From: Camarhynchus parvulus
Taxonomy: Eukaryota > Chordata > Aves > Passeriformes > Thraupidae
DNA length: 64,000 bases
Reading direction: 5' to 3'
Assembly (NCBI RefSeq): GCF_901933205.1
Contig: NC_044572.1
Span: forward strand, 35,929,501 to 35,993,500
The notes under the pieces are model-generated. The model was not told where the DNA came from. It made no database searches and saw nothing but the letters and a program-made list of their open reading frames with translations. Position 1 is the stretch's first letter. Every line of letters starts with the position of its first letter. The translations under genes and the position numbers were made by a program. Positions 1-11,955 of the stretch are shown in pieces.

Positions 1-1221
1 TAGCCCTGCAGGGTCAAGGCATTTTTTTAAGATGAATGAGCTGAACTGAATTACCTTTTAGTATCAATGGGTTTGGAAGATTATCTAATTGATCTCATGA
101 TCTCAGTAGATGCTACTTGAATTATGAGTAAAAGGTTATACATTTTCCCATGGAGTTTCTGTATAAGGAGAAAACAAAATCATGCCTTTGTCTGGCCTTT
201 TTTCTTCTAGGGCTCAAATAGTGAAAAAGCTGCTAAAATAAGAAGTAGACAAGCTGCCAATAAGCAGTAAATTTTTGTTGTCATAACCAGGCTTGTAAGA
301 GAATTTTGTTAAATAGGCAAAGTTGATTCACTCTGTTGAACTGTTTTCTATCTTAAGTTTAATAATAGGACTTTTGGCCTCCTATAGAATTCAGACCTAA
401 TTTGGAAATAAATGCAGTATTGTTTCCATGGTTGATAGCCTTTTGGATAAGTAAAGATACAATTATTGAGATGGCTATTTTCAGAATTCAGGTTTTTTGC
501 TATTAATATTCTCTGAGCACATTTAACTATAAACATCTCTCCTCATTTTGGTTCTTAAAATTAAATAATATTAAAAACCTCTCTGTTTTGTCCATATCAG
601 CATATTAATTTCAGCTCAACACATTGTTATTAGTTAAGTAGCTATTGAAAGTATTTTAGATACATGAATAATGAAAAGATATGGGTGCATGATATTGCTT
701 TGCTTCCCAGTGTACTTTTATTCTTTTCAGACTTACAAAAAATCCACATAACTTCAAGATGACTGCAGTGCCATTTATTTTGTCGCTATTAAGCCAGTTA
801 AAGATGCTACAAGAAAATAGAATCTAGGTGCCAAAGGGAATTTGAAGATAATCTGATCCATTCTTTGAATCACTTAGAGTCCTAAAATGCTCCTATTTTT
901 GCTAGAGTAAAGAATTTGAATGTCCAGGTCACACTACCTCATTTATAGCCTCCTTTGTACTCAAATCACATAATTCCTGAACTCCTCTTTTGAATCTTCT
1001 ATTGCATTTTTTGCTTTATAATTCAAATACTGTCTGAGCTCATCCCTGGTTAAATGAGAGAACCACGACTTAGGAATTCATTTTGGTGTTCAGCACTGGA
1101 AGCTCAGAAGAATATTCCAAATATTCATTAAATTACGGGGAGCGATAATTGCTAAACACAGCTTGCTGGTGACAAAGAACGATTGAACTTAATTAAAGGC
1201 AGATATGACTGGAGTATTTTT

Positions 1222-1327
1222 GAGTAACCTGGTGTGATGGAAGGTGTTCCTTCACCTGGCAGAGGGTTTGGATGTAGATGATCTTTAAGGTCCCTTCGAA
1301 CTTCAAACCATTCTATGATTCTATAAT
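1222..1327 (+). repeat. CR1 LINE 3'-end fragment
   Basis: The fragment has the usual order of a CR1 3' end: a GAGTAACCTGGT start, a purine-rich middle, GATGATCTTTAAGGTCCCTTC, then CAAACCATTCTATGATTCTAT. It is a short, 5'-truncated, diverged copy inside the PLCL2 intron. CR1 is the dominant retrotransposon of birds, so it also supports the taxonomic call. Confidence 0.85.
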
Positions 1328-4300
1328 CTTGGGAAATATAAAATCAGTAAGGGTAAATTTATGTGTGTTGAGGAAAATGTTGCCTTGACAATACCTGCGA
1401 GGAATGGTCTCTGAGGTTTCTGAATTAGATCAGAAAATGAAGTTATTGTATAGAGTTCTAGCAGTGTCAGTTTACTGTTAATATGATGCATAAATGTGTA
1501 TTTCAGCACTGTTTGCTCAAACTGAGGATGAATTCATTTTTAAGAATTGAGATTTATAAAAAACATACATATTTCTTTCCATATGTTTTCTTTATAGGCA
1601 AAGCCTTCCCTAGGCATCTGTGCAGCCAGAATTCTTTTTCAGATTCTTATTTTCTGGGCTCTCAGCTACACTATTCTTTCTCTCCATTTGACCATCCTAG
1701 TTTTGCCTTATGCACGTCATTTTCCTGGCTGTCGTTTTGATGATGTCTGTCCCTGGATGGATTTTTAGGTTTTTTTCCTCACTGTGCGTCAGGACGGAGC
1801 TGCTTTCACTTTTCTTGTGTTTGCTCATTTGGTAGCAAGAGTTTCCAGTGCCTGCTGGATTTTCAGTCCTTGTCGTGTTGTCCCACAGGCTCTCTGTAAA
1901 CACCTACCAGGCTACTTCCTTTGAATTAGTTTTTAAAATTATCCCACAAATACAGCTAGATTGACACATGTCCTCCTACCACCTACACCAAAATAGTTTT
2001 CATTGTACTCCCCACTCTTCCTGTATCCATCTGTTCTCTTTCTTCCTCATACTTTGATTCTGAGTTGTTGGAGCAGAGTCTGTCTTATTTATCCCATCCA
2101 TACAGTGACTGACTTTATTTAATAATGCAAGTAATGAATGACATACAAGGAGTATATTTTCTAACATGTACTTCAAAGCAAGATATGGTTTCAGGAAAGG
2201 AAGTATCCAGCCATTCTGGATGCCATTAAAGATAAACACAGTACACAGTGTTTGTTGGAAAATGGTTAATCTGAGCTGCATGCAGAAAAATACTAGGATG
2301 ATAGCCATACGAACACTTCAAATGCTTCTGGTAGTTGAAAACTAAATGAATAAAATCAATTTTGTTCAAATAGTTGGAAAACGTACTTCCCCACTGTTTC
2401 TACTTAAGCTTTCCAGCAAAATGACACTTCCACTGAGCTGTTGAGCTTTTTTCCCTTACTGTTTGTTCAGGTTATTTATATTCTAAGTTGGTTTTTGGCT
2501 CAGGTTCACCAAAACAAAACATGTAAGGAAATGTAATATTCTGGCAGATTAGATAATCCACTAACAGAGCAAAAGAAATTTATATGCTTAACTATTGAGG
2601 AGCACTTTTGACTTGGTATATAGGTGGGCAATTGAGTTTTTATTTATAATGTGAAAGGAATGACTAGGTTCCCAATATTTCTGCAGTTATCCCTGACTTG
2701 AAAGAGAATTTATGTTTTTTATGGTTTGGGTACTGTGGAGTTCAGCAGAACATGTTAATCCATGTCTTCTGAAATACTGCCTCTCATCAGCAGGTCTTGG
2801 CTCTTGATTAGAAGCCATTGCCCTTAAACTACTGTTTTGTAACTAGGGAGTGAAGGAATGCTGCTCTGTCTATTATCATTGAAAATATTTCATTTTTTTT
2901 GATTGCCATCAGTAGGACATGCTGATCTTCAAGTTACATCTTAGAATTGGATCCATTATCGTATTTTTCATGAGATTCACTGTCCAAAGAAAGCCATCTA
3001 TAATATTTATCACCACCATGTAAGCTCCAACGTCACCTGCTATGGCTAAGACAATGCTTGGACACCCCTCTCAGCGCCAGTCTGCATGCTTTCGAGATAC
3101 CTGCTCTTCCTTGTTTTCTCTATGTTCTCATTTTTTAATAAGCCATTTATCAGATTGTTTTGAGTCCTTTCTCTACACTTGTCACAACATAGTTTTCAAT
3201 GTTTATTAGCACAATAGGCTTTATAGTTAAGAAAACAAAGGGTGTGTTCAAGTTATTACCTTTATTTATGTTTCTAAATTTTCTGTATTGTCTATCATTT
3301 TTACCTGCTTTTTTCCTTGCTTGCTCTTTGTCCTGTCTACTTCTTTTTTTATGCATTTTTTTCTTCCTGTTTTTCATTCCTCCTCAAATAACTCCACTAA
3401 GCCTCTCTCTCCAGGTACAGTTCGCAGCAGCTCAGATTATACCGTCATTGCTTGTACTCCCTGGCTCTGTAAACTTGTTCTTCTCCTGTGCCTTGAATAT
3501 TCTGGAAACCACGTTCTACTGGGGAGGAGGGGAAGTGAAGAATTGCACTTAGATCAAATAGTATTGCACTTAAATAGTATTAGTGAATAGGTGATGAGTC
3601 ATTTTTCTTTACGCTCACATGTTTGTCACCATAGTTATTCACACCAGTCATACACCACATTTTTCCTGTATTACTTCTCATACATAGCTCCCTTGGATGG
3701 TATTGGGTTTTTTGTGAATCTGATATATTTTGCAAATGGGTGGATGATGCCTAGGAGGCATGTTGTATACTTCTTAGTGACCTCACTCATTGGTACTAGG
3801 GCAAATACTTGACCAGCACAGACTTTTGCATTACTCTCTTGAGTTTACCCCTTCACATGAAGCCTTTTTTTCCCCTCCTGTTAATGTAATGCCAGAAAAG
3901 AAAGAAGTTAGATTTCTGTGGAAGTGTAAGAGATTGATGACTATTGTCAGTGAAACAATGTATGCTCAGCCAGATCTGAACACTGGGAAAAATTACAGTG
4001 TACCATAAATCAGTATCTTTATTAAGTCTGCATTCTAACATTCAATAAAATCAGAAACTTTTCGATAAAATCTCATGGGTCTCTCTTGAGTATCAAGACT
4101 GATAAACAAGGAAACAGCAGTCTGTGGAAAAAAAATCCTCTCCTTTGTATCTCTCTTGCGTTTATGCCCTTTATTGACAGTCTTAATTCATTCTCATACA
4201 TGTAGCGGCTGAACTTGGCCCCCATTCAGAAATCTAGTCTCTCTTCACAGAGGAGTGTATTTGTGGAATAAAGTTTTCAGTGCATTGGGGGTGGAACACT

Positions 4301-7300
4301 ATGAGTCAGTTTTCCAGAACAACTGTTTTATTATGTCAAGGTCTGTTTCTCTGTGAATTTTGTAAAAGCGTTGTTTTGGAGGAACAGAAAAAGTGTTGAT
4401 GTGGGTTTTATGAGTTTTGTCAGTTTCTTTTTGTTGATTTTGGTATCTGGAAGGGTAATTTTACATAGGATTGTTCTTGAAAGTGTTTGGAAGGGTGGAG
4501 CTCGTTGTTTAACCCTTGGAAGTAACAAAGTCGTAGCATAGATGTTACACATTTCCTCTTTTCAGCTTCATAACAGTGTAAGCTTAGTACTGCAAGTGCT
4601 TTGAATCTCTTCTGATGGTGTTTCTTAAGGAATTTAAGAATTCTTAAGTGAGCATTTTAAGTCCTCAGTGGCTCTCCAGCATTCAAGAAAGTCTCTTACA
4701 TGGAGAACTGAATTACTGTGATTGCACATGGGATTGTGTGAGTCTGGACTGGAAGACTAAATACTAATTTAAAAGGAAGGATGGTGCTTGGTAGGCTGTG
4801 ATGCCATTGTTGTTTGGGATGTTGGAATAAGAAAGTTCTTTTAAGTATGCAATTTGTCTTTACTGTTTTTCAAGAAAAATAGGGCACTGGGCGCCAAAAC
4901 AGTTTTTAGCCACCTAAGTAAAGGCAGTACCTACGTGTCTGTCTGTGTCTGAGGAACATTTCCACTTACTACAGAGATAGTGCACAGTGCCAAAGAGGTT
5001 GAAGTAATTAAAGAATCCCTAACAACTAAATAAGGTATTGTATTGTGTTCTTTTGTCAAGTAATTATCTGAATATATTGAATGCAAATAATTAATTCCTT
5101 GAGCATCTTAAATCTCAGCAAAATATTTTTTGAATCTGCCAAGAAATTGTGATTCTCTAGTTATGGTGTAGCATTTTTTCAGTGTCTTCAGTGGCAACAA
5201 AGTGTTTGGAAGTACTTCAGCATCTAATCTTTGCTCCTGCTAAAACTCCATTTTTGCAGTTAGTAATGACTTTTAAAAATACAGAGATACGCTAAGCATT
5301 AGTTTATGAAGGTTCATTTTAAATCTTTGTGTGAAGAGTGTTTTGTAAGCAAAATATATGACAATTTATAAGTATGGTGACTTCTACTCCTTCTCTAACA
5401 TGATGGATTTGATTTATTGTTGATATGGTCTGGTAGCCAGACTCTTTTCCCAACCTCTCTTTCTGATAAAATTAATTTTGAGAGGAAATTGTTTGTGAGG
5501 CTGAAATAGCTGACTGTTTAAGGAATGTAATCTAAAATAAAAATATTAAGAAACATATTTAATGCTGTAAAAAATTAAAGCTGTCGCTTTCAAAGATGTG
5601 GCAAAGAGTAGCAGCTGTATAAGCAAATTAAATATTTATATGTGGAAATGAATACTTACGGCCTAAATACTTCCCTAGAATTTTTCATTTCCTTTATTAC
5701 CGTTTAACCTACACAGTGGAGGAAGAAATATTTGAATATATAAACTGTTTTCTTGGATTTTTATTCTTGTACAGAAGAAATCTGTGTGTGCATCTTTGTA
5801 AGTGTTTCAGTTGAATCTGCATAGTGGTAGACCTGCAAGGTGTGGTAACGTAATCAAAAGCTGTGAGGTATTTTCTTTACATTTAAAAAAATTTAATGTT
5901 TATTTATTTTTATTTTGTATTTATAACTATTTTGAAAAGTATTTAATTTGATTTTAAATCAAAGAGCTCTACCAGAAATGAAATAAACTCTATTTTGCTT
6001 GACTGAATTTAAGTGCTTCATACCTGGAGTATTACCAGTGTTTATTTCATATGGACATAGTCAAATTTTGTTTGTTACTTGTTTCACGTTAGGCATACTC
6101 AGTATATGCATTTGTTGCCAGAGTTTCATCACTGTGCTGTTTCACTGATAAAGTTCTTTGTTCAGAGAAAAAACATAGCCGGAGGAGCCCACCTGCTGTG
6201 TAGTCATGTCTCAGCTAGGTTGTAAATCATCTCTTGGCAAGAAAGCTTTCATCAAAGAAAACAAATGAGCATGTCAGGGGAAGCTTTGGCTTTAGAAATA
6301 CAGCTAAGCAAGTGTTGTGCTGGCTGTTTTGCTAAAGAATCCTTGAAAAATTAGTATCTTGGTTCTCAGTTAAAGAAAAGGTGTGAATTTTTTTGCTATA
6401 AACTGAGATTGTATGCCAGAGCTTTTTGATATGCCAGGACTTTGTGATAGGAGCTCTTACAAAAGCAAACAAATCTCAGAGTTCCAGATGTTCCTGTACT
6501 TGTACCATACAGGTATGAACTCCAGTTTTCCATGTTTCAGTTTCTTTTCACATCTTGATTCTAATAAATGTGTAATTATTATCAGACAGTTCAAACAAAT
6601 ATACATATATTGTATGTAAAACCATAATTACATGCAGCTCAGTGACCTAAGGCCACTTTCCTTTTTAATATATGCTTCTTAACTAGTTTAAAAATAGCAG
6701 AATCACTTATGCTGCTTTATATAGCACCTTTTAATTAATATCTTAAATATGGTGCCTTGGAACTGTAGTGAGAGCCCAGTAGTGGGAGGAATTGCTAACC
6801 AGCTTCCAACAGGTGTCATTTCTAGTTAGTAATTAAAGACAATAAATTTTATATGAAGTAGCTTCATTTTAAAGAAACGAAGAAACTATTTTCCAAGCTA
6901 AATACAGTTGAAGATGAGTGTCTTTTATTAGTATCAGAAATGTTGCTTTTGAGGTATATCACCAGGTAATATTTTTTGATGAAAATACAATGTTGGGATT
7001 ACAACAATATGCAGGGCATCTTTGTTCTTGTAGCATTTCAAGCATCAGGAGAACAATAACTCATATTTTAAGCTCATATGAGTGTTGTAAGTTGTGATTG
7101 GTTTTGTATCTACTGAACATATTTGTGAAAAATTAAACACTAGGAATCCAGAACATAAAGCAAAGCTGAAGTCCAGTCTGGAAGCTATTCTGACAGGGAA
7201 TGACTCAAAATTATCATCCTGTCAAGACAATTATATTGCTTTGTATGCTTTATTTAGGAAAACTTGTTATTAAAGTATGTCATAGGAATAAGACAGATTG

Positions 7301-8589
7301 CTCTCTCTACTATCATTTAGTCCTTGTTGAGATTATAAACATGAATGTTCCATTAGATTATGGCAAGTATAAGTTAATGCAGGTTTGACGTCCTAACTCT
7401 GTAGGTCATCCTGCAGCTGGTTGAGGAAACACAGGGCTGTAGGGTTCTTAAGTCTGCTTCCCAGTGCACCTCTTGAAAATGGATTGTGTCAAGCTGTATT
7501 TTAAAATGAATACGAGTTTTTGATCTGCATAATTTTCTCATTTTAAAACTGATCACAGACCCACATCTACAATGGTAATAAATTTTACTTATGTTCTGAT
7601 TTTGCTGGTGGACGTCCATCCTAATATTGTCCTTTAGCTGCAGTGATCTTTTGAGGTCCGAGGTCTTACCTGACTGGTCTAGAGTATCTAGACAGCAATT
7701 GCTCCTCTTTTGGTTTTCTTTTTGCAAGACTTACCAAGCAAATTTTTGTTTGTCTCCTCAATGATACATGGTTCCTACTGCATTGAGTAGCCTTATAGTG
7801 TTTCTCTTTTCTTCATGCCATTTAAGTTATTGAAAATGGAAGAGGATTGTGCGTAAAATTTCAGAGTAGCATCTTGAACGTAAGGTATTCCTGGAGGAAT
7901 GAAGAAGTGTTAAAGTGTTAAAGCCATCTAATGCATTCCAGCGCTCTGGAAACAGATCTGAGAGAGAGGGAAAAGCTGAGACAATCATGAAATTCAAACT
8001 AACCAGCATTCACTGGGGAATCAGAAAGAGATTCAGCACTGATGGGGAAAATATTATTTGGAAATACTGAAGGATTCCTTATGAGAATGCTTTAGAATAA
8101 GCAAGTGTACTGCAGAGGAGAAGAATATGCTGTGAAATCTCTGGTTATGATTAGGAAAATTTGTCAGCAGTATTTTGTTCACTGTACAAACCTGCTGTTG
8201 TCTCATGCTATTGCTGTTTTGTTACATATATTACAGTGTATTTACATGCCTTGCAATAGTTGGGGTGAGTGTTTTACTGGAAAGCTGAAAGCTGCTCTTT
8301 TTAATGTGAAATACTTGAATCCATTTTCATTTTGCAAATGCTTAGGAACTTTTATGGCTTCTGTCAGCTCACCCTTACTTATGCAGCGATGACCAGCGTT
8401 CTTAATGCAGGTTATGCAAACTAAGGGCCCTTAGTACCCCCATGCAGAAACTCAGAAGGGAACCAAATAATAATGTTTGAAACTTCATCACACTGTTACA
8501 AGCAGTAGGCAAACAAGTTAAAGAAAGCTAGAAAGTAGGACTAAGCCAGCCAGCCTCACTTCAATCCCACAAAAGGGGGGACATCCTTG

Positions 8590-8698
8590 GTGATATTGGA
8601 CAGCCACCTCAGCACAGTCCTGGGCCACCTATTCTCTCTGATCCTCGTTTTGAGCAATGGGGTTGGTCCAGAGCTGCCTTACCTCAGTGATTCTATGC
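8590..8698 (+). repeat. Degenerate CR1 3'-end fragment
   Basis: TTTTGAGCAATGGGGTTGGTCCAGAG followed by CCTCAGTGATTCTATG resembles the last part of CR1 (the GAGCAGGGGGTTGGACCAGA...GTGATTCTATG pattern). The left boundary is uncertain and the copy is strongly diverged. Confidence 0.55.
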
Positions 8699-10084
8699 AA
8701 ATAAGGATTTTAGTAAAGAGTTTCCAGTCAAAAGAGATTTTTAGATTTGAGCTTTCTGGCTCAAGGCAACAATCAGTAATAATTTCATTGTAGATAAATA
8801 CGTTTGTGCTGTGGGCAAAAATTAAAACACAGAAAATACCATCCAAACAGAAGAGCACACATCCTATGTATTCTTTGTGGTCACTCAGAAAGTTGTGAAT
8901 TATATCTTCCTTAACATCTGCCACAATAAATGGAAAATATGACTAACTTGTGCTTTCTTTGATTGAGGTGGTATATGCAAAAATATAATGGGTGATACAT
9001 CAGGTTAATGGTATGCCTGTTATCATTCAAGAGCTCTCAGGCAGTTCAAAATTACTAATTGACTAATAAATCTAGAAGTAATTAAGTCTCATAAAAGTGA
9101 CTTTGTTTATTATATCTTAATGAGAGTAAGAGCTGAATTTTTATTTGCAAGGAGACAGAAAATTGTTTATATAAAAAAGTAATTTAACCTTGAGTTTTCT
9201 TTGTAAGCATATCCTAAAGGCATGTTTACATGGGTTTATATGGACATGTAAATTATTTTATTAATTTAGCTGTAAATGAGAATGTCTTTCCTCTTTTTTC
9301 CTTTTTATGTTGTCTTGTAATATGTTTAATTTTGGAATTTAACACTTGTGTTATTTCTTTGCCATAGTTAAAGCATGAAATAATTCCAAGGCAAAGTGCA
9401 AGAAAACCAAGTGAGAACATACAAGATGAATGCCAAGAGAGGCATAGTCAACAGTTAAATGTTGTGCTGCATTCATGCTCTAAAATTTAATTGTCCATAT
9501 ATTGTGTAGTAAATACAATTCATTCCTTTCAGCAGATGGAAAAACTGAGACAAAGAGATGAAATAATTTGTTTCAATTAATCAGGCAAGAGCTAGTAATG
9601 GAAGCAGAAACAAAATTCAAATCTGCTCGTTCCTGCTTGTGTGTTTAGGTTTAGTGTAGCATGATGATGAGGAGTTGGCCAGTCTGTGAGAGATGTTGAG
9701 GATGCCCCTATCAGTATCAGTATCAATATTAGTGGTGTTTAAGCAGGAGGCACCTGTCAGCTGGGGGTTTACATGTGTGTGCCCTGTTGGGATGATCTGA
9801 CTGCTTCATTTTCTGAAGAAGGGTGATGAGATGTTCCTACCAACTTCCAAGTGTACTTAGCTGGGGTAGAATGGCTTTGGCAGGGCAGAAATGTATCATA
9901 GCATGAGTGTAGACTGGGAAGAGCATCACCACAGAAGGTTGTTGGTGAACATAAAGGAGCTTTTCTGGCTGGCAGAATACACAGTCACCATTGTGTCCGC
10001 ATCTGTGATATCGGGAACTTTGTATACATCAAAATAATCTGAAATCTACAAAGCACCAATTCCACTTTTAACATGCAGGTGGTC

Positions 10085-10151
10085 AGCATTATTCTTGATA
10101 TCTTTCTGATATTAAGAATAATGCTACAGCATTATTTCTTAATATCTTTCT
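10085..10151. repeat. Short inverted plus direct repeat (hairpin)
   Basis: An 18-base arm at 10085-10102 (AGCATTATTCTTGATATC) is followed by a 5-base spacer and its near-perfect reverse complement at 10108-10125, with 17 of 18 positions paired. Two bases later a third copy starts in the original orientation (10128-10151). The unit is therefore present as forward, inverted and forward copies within 67 bases. The cause could be a template-switch mutation, a fold-back transposon remnant or a hairpin RNA. Confidence 0.8.
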
Positions 10152-11845
10152 TCTTTAGTTCAAGTTATTATTGATTGCTGCTGTCCACTGACTTAAAAAG
10201 CAATAATTATTAAGATGGAAATGAGGTGCAGAACTTCAAAAGTTTGCCAGTATGTCTCAGAATTTATTGTACAGATCAGAAAATCTGTACTGTTGTGATG
10301 GCTCTAGAAATGTAATATTGTAAATAGGGATCTGTGTACAATCTTTTCATAATCATATTGGGAATTTATTGTTTTGGTTGATATGAATGGGAAATGGATA
10401 CTTAGAACAATGATGGGTTTATGAGCTTTAATTTCTCACCTGTTTAGGAACCTGTTTTGGGGAAATATAAGAAGAACATTATATTTGAGACAGCAGAGGC
10501 AGAGCTATAGAGAAGTGATTGAAATAAAAATGATACACTATGTTAATTCAGGGAAAATATTTGCCATTTATTTTTCTTGTAGCAAAATTTAAAATAGTAA
10601 GAAAAGGTAGAGAGAACAATTTTGCCTTTCAAATGAGTCTGTGAATACCTTTTAAAATGTGTGTGTGTGTATGTGGGAGTAAGGTATGGGAGTGTACAAT
10701 GAAAACATTCAGTCATCTCTCTTTTTTTTAATGAGACATGAGTGTAGGATAAAGAGATTATGAAGAAGAGATAATGTCCTTAAAAGTCAGTCTTCTCTCA
10801 GATTGACAAGCCAACCCAAGTTTATGTGCTTATTCATAGTAATAAAGTACATGTAAATTTTGAAGTACATACACTCACTGGGCAAATAACATAGTTAAAA
10901 GTATAATTTGTGCTTTAACTATTATGTTCGGAGGCAACCACTTGCCAACTTTTGACCTCAAAATACCCTGTACATTATTAGATGGAGATCCTGAGAGCAC
11001 AACTGTGCTATGACCTCCATAGGAGAGCAGCTGTAATCCATGTTAGTTGCTCTCTTTACCCATGGAAGGACATTTGACTTCTCCTGTGTGAAGGAAACAG
11101 TTTAAAGCTTATTTTTATATGGCTTGTAACAGCAGCATGGAAAGCAAATTATGTTTCTGCTATCTGTGCAGGGTTAACAAAACTTTGTTTGGTCTGCTCA
11201 GTGCTTAGATCAAGCTAATCTAAATTTTACCAAAAATTTTAGATTTGGAGTTTGTCAGATATGGGTTTTGTGGATACAGTAGTTTACATGGTGCGGTAAA
11301 ATATTGTAGGCATTCATTGGCAAGTTCACTTGGCATTCCTCCTTCACAGTTACTCCTTTATTCTCAGGGATAAGGTAAAGTGCTTATTTTCTGGGCAGAC
11401 TCTGCCATATAAATTGTAAGCTGGACAACTGTGATGTAAATGCATAAAAGAGCAAGGCACAAAATAAATTTATTGGGCTAGAGTAGTTAATGAAATTACT
11501 GTTTCCATCCTATAGCAACTACAAAAAGGTTTTTACATGTGGTACAACACATTCAGTTGTGCTTAGAGATCATATTTCTATGGGAAATAATTGCTGGGTT
11601 CCATCTTTGGCAGAGCAATGACCTACTCAGGTGCTTCTGTGGATTTTGACTTAGACAGATTTGTATATATTGGCATGTTGTATAACATTGAATCTTACTA
11701 CATCAGATAGATTTGTGATTGAAGAATAAAATTTCTGAACCTTTTTCACTGTCTTTTTGCCTTATTAGTTTCAAGTTGCTATCTCTATGATCACAAAAAT
11801 GCACTAAAATAGATACTATATTTCTCCCTCTTTCATTCTCTACAG

Positions 11846-11955
11846 CAATGGAGTTTCATGAAAACCTGCACAATATAGGAGCAAGAGAAGGCCTAAAAGA
11901 AAGAAAACTGCAAAAATCAGTAGAAAGTTTTACGTGGAACATTACAATTTTAAAG
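11846..11955 (+). CDS. PLCL2: PLCL2 penultimate coding exon
   Basis: This is an internal exon of phospholipase C-like 2 (PRIP-2), a catalytically inactive PLC relative that binds Ins(1,4,5)P3, protein phosphatases and GABA-A receptor trafficking partners. The exon is 110 bases. Two bases (CA) finish a split codon, then 36 codons run from M-E-F-H-E-N to N-I-T-I-L-K. The acceptor is CTCTACAG and the donor AAG/GTAATG, leaving phase 0. The peptide is helical and charged (G-L-K-E-R-K-L-Q-K) and lies C-terminal to the PLC core and C2 domain. It reads directly into the exon at 20549, and the joined sequence matches my memory of the PLCL2 tail. The ATG at 11848 is internal, not a start. The paralogue PLCL1 is the main alternative, but the last-exon sequence and the TBC1D5 neighbour favour PLCL2. 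Confidence 0.85.

Larger units (their letters stand above)
1..11845 (+). other. PLCL2: PLCL2 intron, 3' portion (partial at left edge)
   Basis: This AT-rich stretch lies upstream of the penultimate PLCL2 coding exon and ends in a strong acceptor: a CT-rich tract at 11820-11842 followed by ACAG at 11842-11845. I looked for further exons (acceptor, open frame, donor) and found none that is convincing. The contents are degenerate CR1 ends near 1222 and 8590, a hairpin repeat at 10085, a short TG run near 10660, and otherwise unremarkable sequence. The intron is phase 1, because the next exon contributes two bases to the split codon. Confidence 0.7.

Noticed and set aside
216..270. Acceptor-like TTCTTCTAG followed by a 19-codon frame with a stop, a possible extra PLCL2 or other terminal exon
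   Set aside because: Entering with the phase expected before the 11846 exon gives a stop after a few codons. The peptide is too short to judge and matches nothing I know.
732..826. Acceptor-like TTCTTTTCAG and a 31-codon frame
   Set aside because: Wrong phase for PLCL2, no donor, and of a length that occurs often by chance in AT-rich introns.
7374..7727. 117-codon - strand frame within the PLCL2 intron
   Set aside because: No recognisable domain, splice structure or poly(A) context; consistent with chance.
9377..9490. Open stretch after CTTTGCCATAG resembling an exon
   Set aside because: No usable donor follows, and the PLCL2 reading phase gives an immediate stop.
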